Assembly: GCA_963711375.1 (NCBI GenBank)
Contig: CAVQDV010000003.1
Location: forward strand, 1-64,000
From: CAVQDV01 sp963711375
GTDB lineage: Bacteria > Pseudomonadota > Gammaproteobacteria > Coxiellales > Coxiellaceae
Direction: 5' to 3'
Length of the DNA stretch: 64,000 nucleotides
The notes beneath the pieces were generated by a model, which was given only the letters and a program-made list of their open reading frames with translations, was not told where the DNA came from and made no database searches. The translations under genes were made by a program, and so were the position numbers. Shown one piece after another: positions 63,081-64,000 of the stretch; position 1 is the first letter of the stretch, and every line of letters begins with the position of its first letter.

Positions 63081-63581
63081 TTATTTTGCCACCTTAAAGA
63101 GCCTATTAAATAAAATAATAAAAAGCCTTTTTACCGAAATTCTAACCGCATAGATAGGTGTTCCAAACTCTAATTGGTAGAGTTTCTGAGTTTGAGACTC
63201 AAATAATTTTACTAATTTCCCCATGGATTCTGGGTCAGCGTCATCCGTATGAGGGTTGTGGTGCAAGAAGGCGCCAAACACAGAGCTGCAAAAATCCATA
63301 TAATCCCGAGTATGTAAAACGTGGGCATGCCAGACTTCATCGATATCGTATGAAGGTGGGAGTTCGTAAGCGTGCCCATATTTTTTCTTCAAAAAAAGGA
63401 AATTTCTATATTGAGCGCAGGCCTCTTTGGCCTGACTTAGTGGCCATTTGTCTATTTTCACCAAGCGCTTAATGACCGCACTAAAATCAGAAGAATCAAT
63501 CAGAGATCTAGCTTGGTCAAGCGAAGATTCTGCTGGGATAGACTCAGTTATTGGATCTGAAACACTCATTGTACTCATCAC
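63081..63581 (-). CDS. GRDP-like (DUF1399-type) protein
   Basis: This 166-residue protein has the hallmark motif DIDEVWHAHVLHTRDYMDFC (about residues 80-99) and FGAFLHHNPH shortly after, as in glycine-rich-domain-protein-like (DUF1399) proteins of plants and bacteria. The upstream part (WPLSQAKEACAQYRNFLFLK) also fits. The His residues of WHAH and LHHNP could bind metal. The biochemical role of the family is poorly known. The start is a GTG at 63581 or the ATG at 63578, with AGGAG upstream. The tiny-peptide cassettes follow on the same strand, so it may process, modify or regulate them; that is inference. Confidence 0.65.
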   Translation of the reverse strand: MMSTMSVSDPITESIPAESSLDQARSLIDSSDFSAVIKRLVKIDKWPLSQAKEACAQYRNFLFLKKKYGHAYELPPSYDIDEVWHAHVLHTRDYMDFCSSVFGAFLHHNPHTDDADPESMGKLVKLFESQTQKLYQLEFGTPIYAVRISVKRLFIILFNRLFKVAK

Positions 63582-64000
63582 GCTATAGCTCCTTTCAATT
63601 CGGGATAGATACCATAGCTAGGTAGAATGGTCAAGAAGTGCTTTTTTAAGGGATAGAAGGCAGCTTTAAACCACCCCTAGAAGAGGGGCGGGTAAGATAA
63701 AATTAACAGATTCCGGGCAATTTTACCCTCCTCTGTCCAAATACTGGATTCAGTAATGTCAGAGGCTTTTCCACCTGATTGCTTGCCGGGCCCGCTATTC
63801 TACATGATAGGTAAAGCGAAAATAGAAGTATCGTCCTATAATCACAACAAAAGATGCCATTATGTAGAATATTGCTGGGATAATTAAAAAAATAATGAAA
63901 ATTTACGTAACAATGAAAGTGAATCGACGATTGATGATCGCAAGCTACTCTTGCCTCTTGTTGATCGAATTGCAAATACCTTTTTCCCTCCCTGTTGTTG
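63582..64000. other. Right edge without a clear gene
   Basis: About 420 bases. The first ~60 should contain the promoter of the GRDP-like operon. A CCCCT/AGGGG hairpin lies at 63674-63688. A 90-codon minus-strand frame (63703-63975) has unlikely composition and no good ribosome site, and is not accepted as a gene. Confidence 0.4.

Noticed and set aside
63703..63975. 90-codon minus-strand frame at the right edge
   Set aside because: Unusual amino-acid composition (many His, Cys and Phe without pattern), no ribosome site and no recognisable domain.

Overview
The window reads as part of a large, AT-rich plasmid (or a plasmid-like mobile region) of a gammaproteobacterium, most likely an intracellular member of the Legionellales (Legionella/Coxiella/Aquicella-like). 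This is an inference from gene content. The window has a TrfA-type replication initiator, parA and two different parB genes, and an lvh-like VirB/VirD4 type IV secretion operon. It also has a GacA/LetA/UvrY-type response regulator and several large orphan proteins, one with a eukaryotic-type F-box. No rRNA, tRNA or CRISPR array was seen.

Layout. (1) 295-14921, minus strand: a co-directional run of a LuxR-type regulator, an MFS transporter, two coiled-coil membrane-anchored proteins and a 2718-residue haemagglutinin-repeat protein. The LuxR gene is split by an IS66-family element with perfect 8-bp target duplications. (2) 15178-17356: a small membrane protein, a dihydrolipoamide-dehydrogenase-like flavoprotein and a DUF6496-type basic protein. 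(3) 17545-21551: a second, older IS66 copy, a 27-bp perfect hairpin, a toxin-antitoxin locus with a dead toxin and an intact antitoxin, and a relic of the uvrY 3' end. (4) 21609-34255: uvrY itself and seven large proteins of unknown function that look like host-interaction (effector-type) genes. (5) 34256-37407: a 3-kb gene-free region packed with two repeat families in a regular composite pattern, two parS-like sites, a DnaA box and 22-bp-phased iterons, taken here as origin and centromere. (6) 37408-41230: parA, parB, trfA-type rep, second parB, with overlapping or closely spaced reading frames. (7) 41504-46837: accessory genes (MmgE/PrpD family, methyltransferase, YhhQ-type queuosine-precursor transporter, an S24-type repressor lacking the catalytic dyad). 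(8) 47149-60796: regulatory genes and the virB2-virB11/virD4 operon, where virB8, virB9 and virB10 carry many frameshifts while their neighbours are intact. (9) 61594-63581: small membrane proteins and a minus-strand array of three tiny open reading frames (18-19 residues, conserved C-terminal Cys-Ser/Ala). Their start codons lie 203-204 bp apart, each is bracketed by hairpins, and they lie directly downstream of a GRDP-like (DUF1399-type) protein.

How the parts work together. The rep/par genes and the repeat region maintain the replicon. The VirB/VirD4 operon would have mobilised it or delivered effectors, but its core complex (VirB8-10) now seems broken in this copy. The F-box protein and the other unknown proteins fit a host-manipulating lifestyle. 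The strongest candidates for undescribed biology are the tiny-peptide cassette array at 62.5-63.6 kb and the composite palindrome/iteron array at 34.6-37.25 kb.
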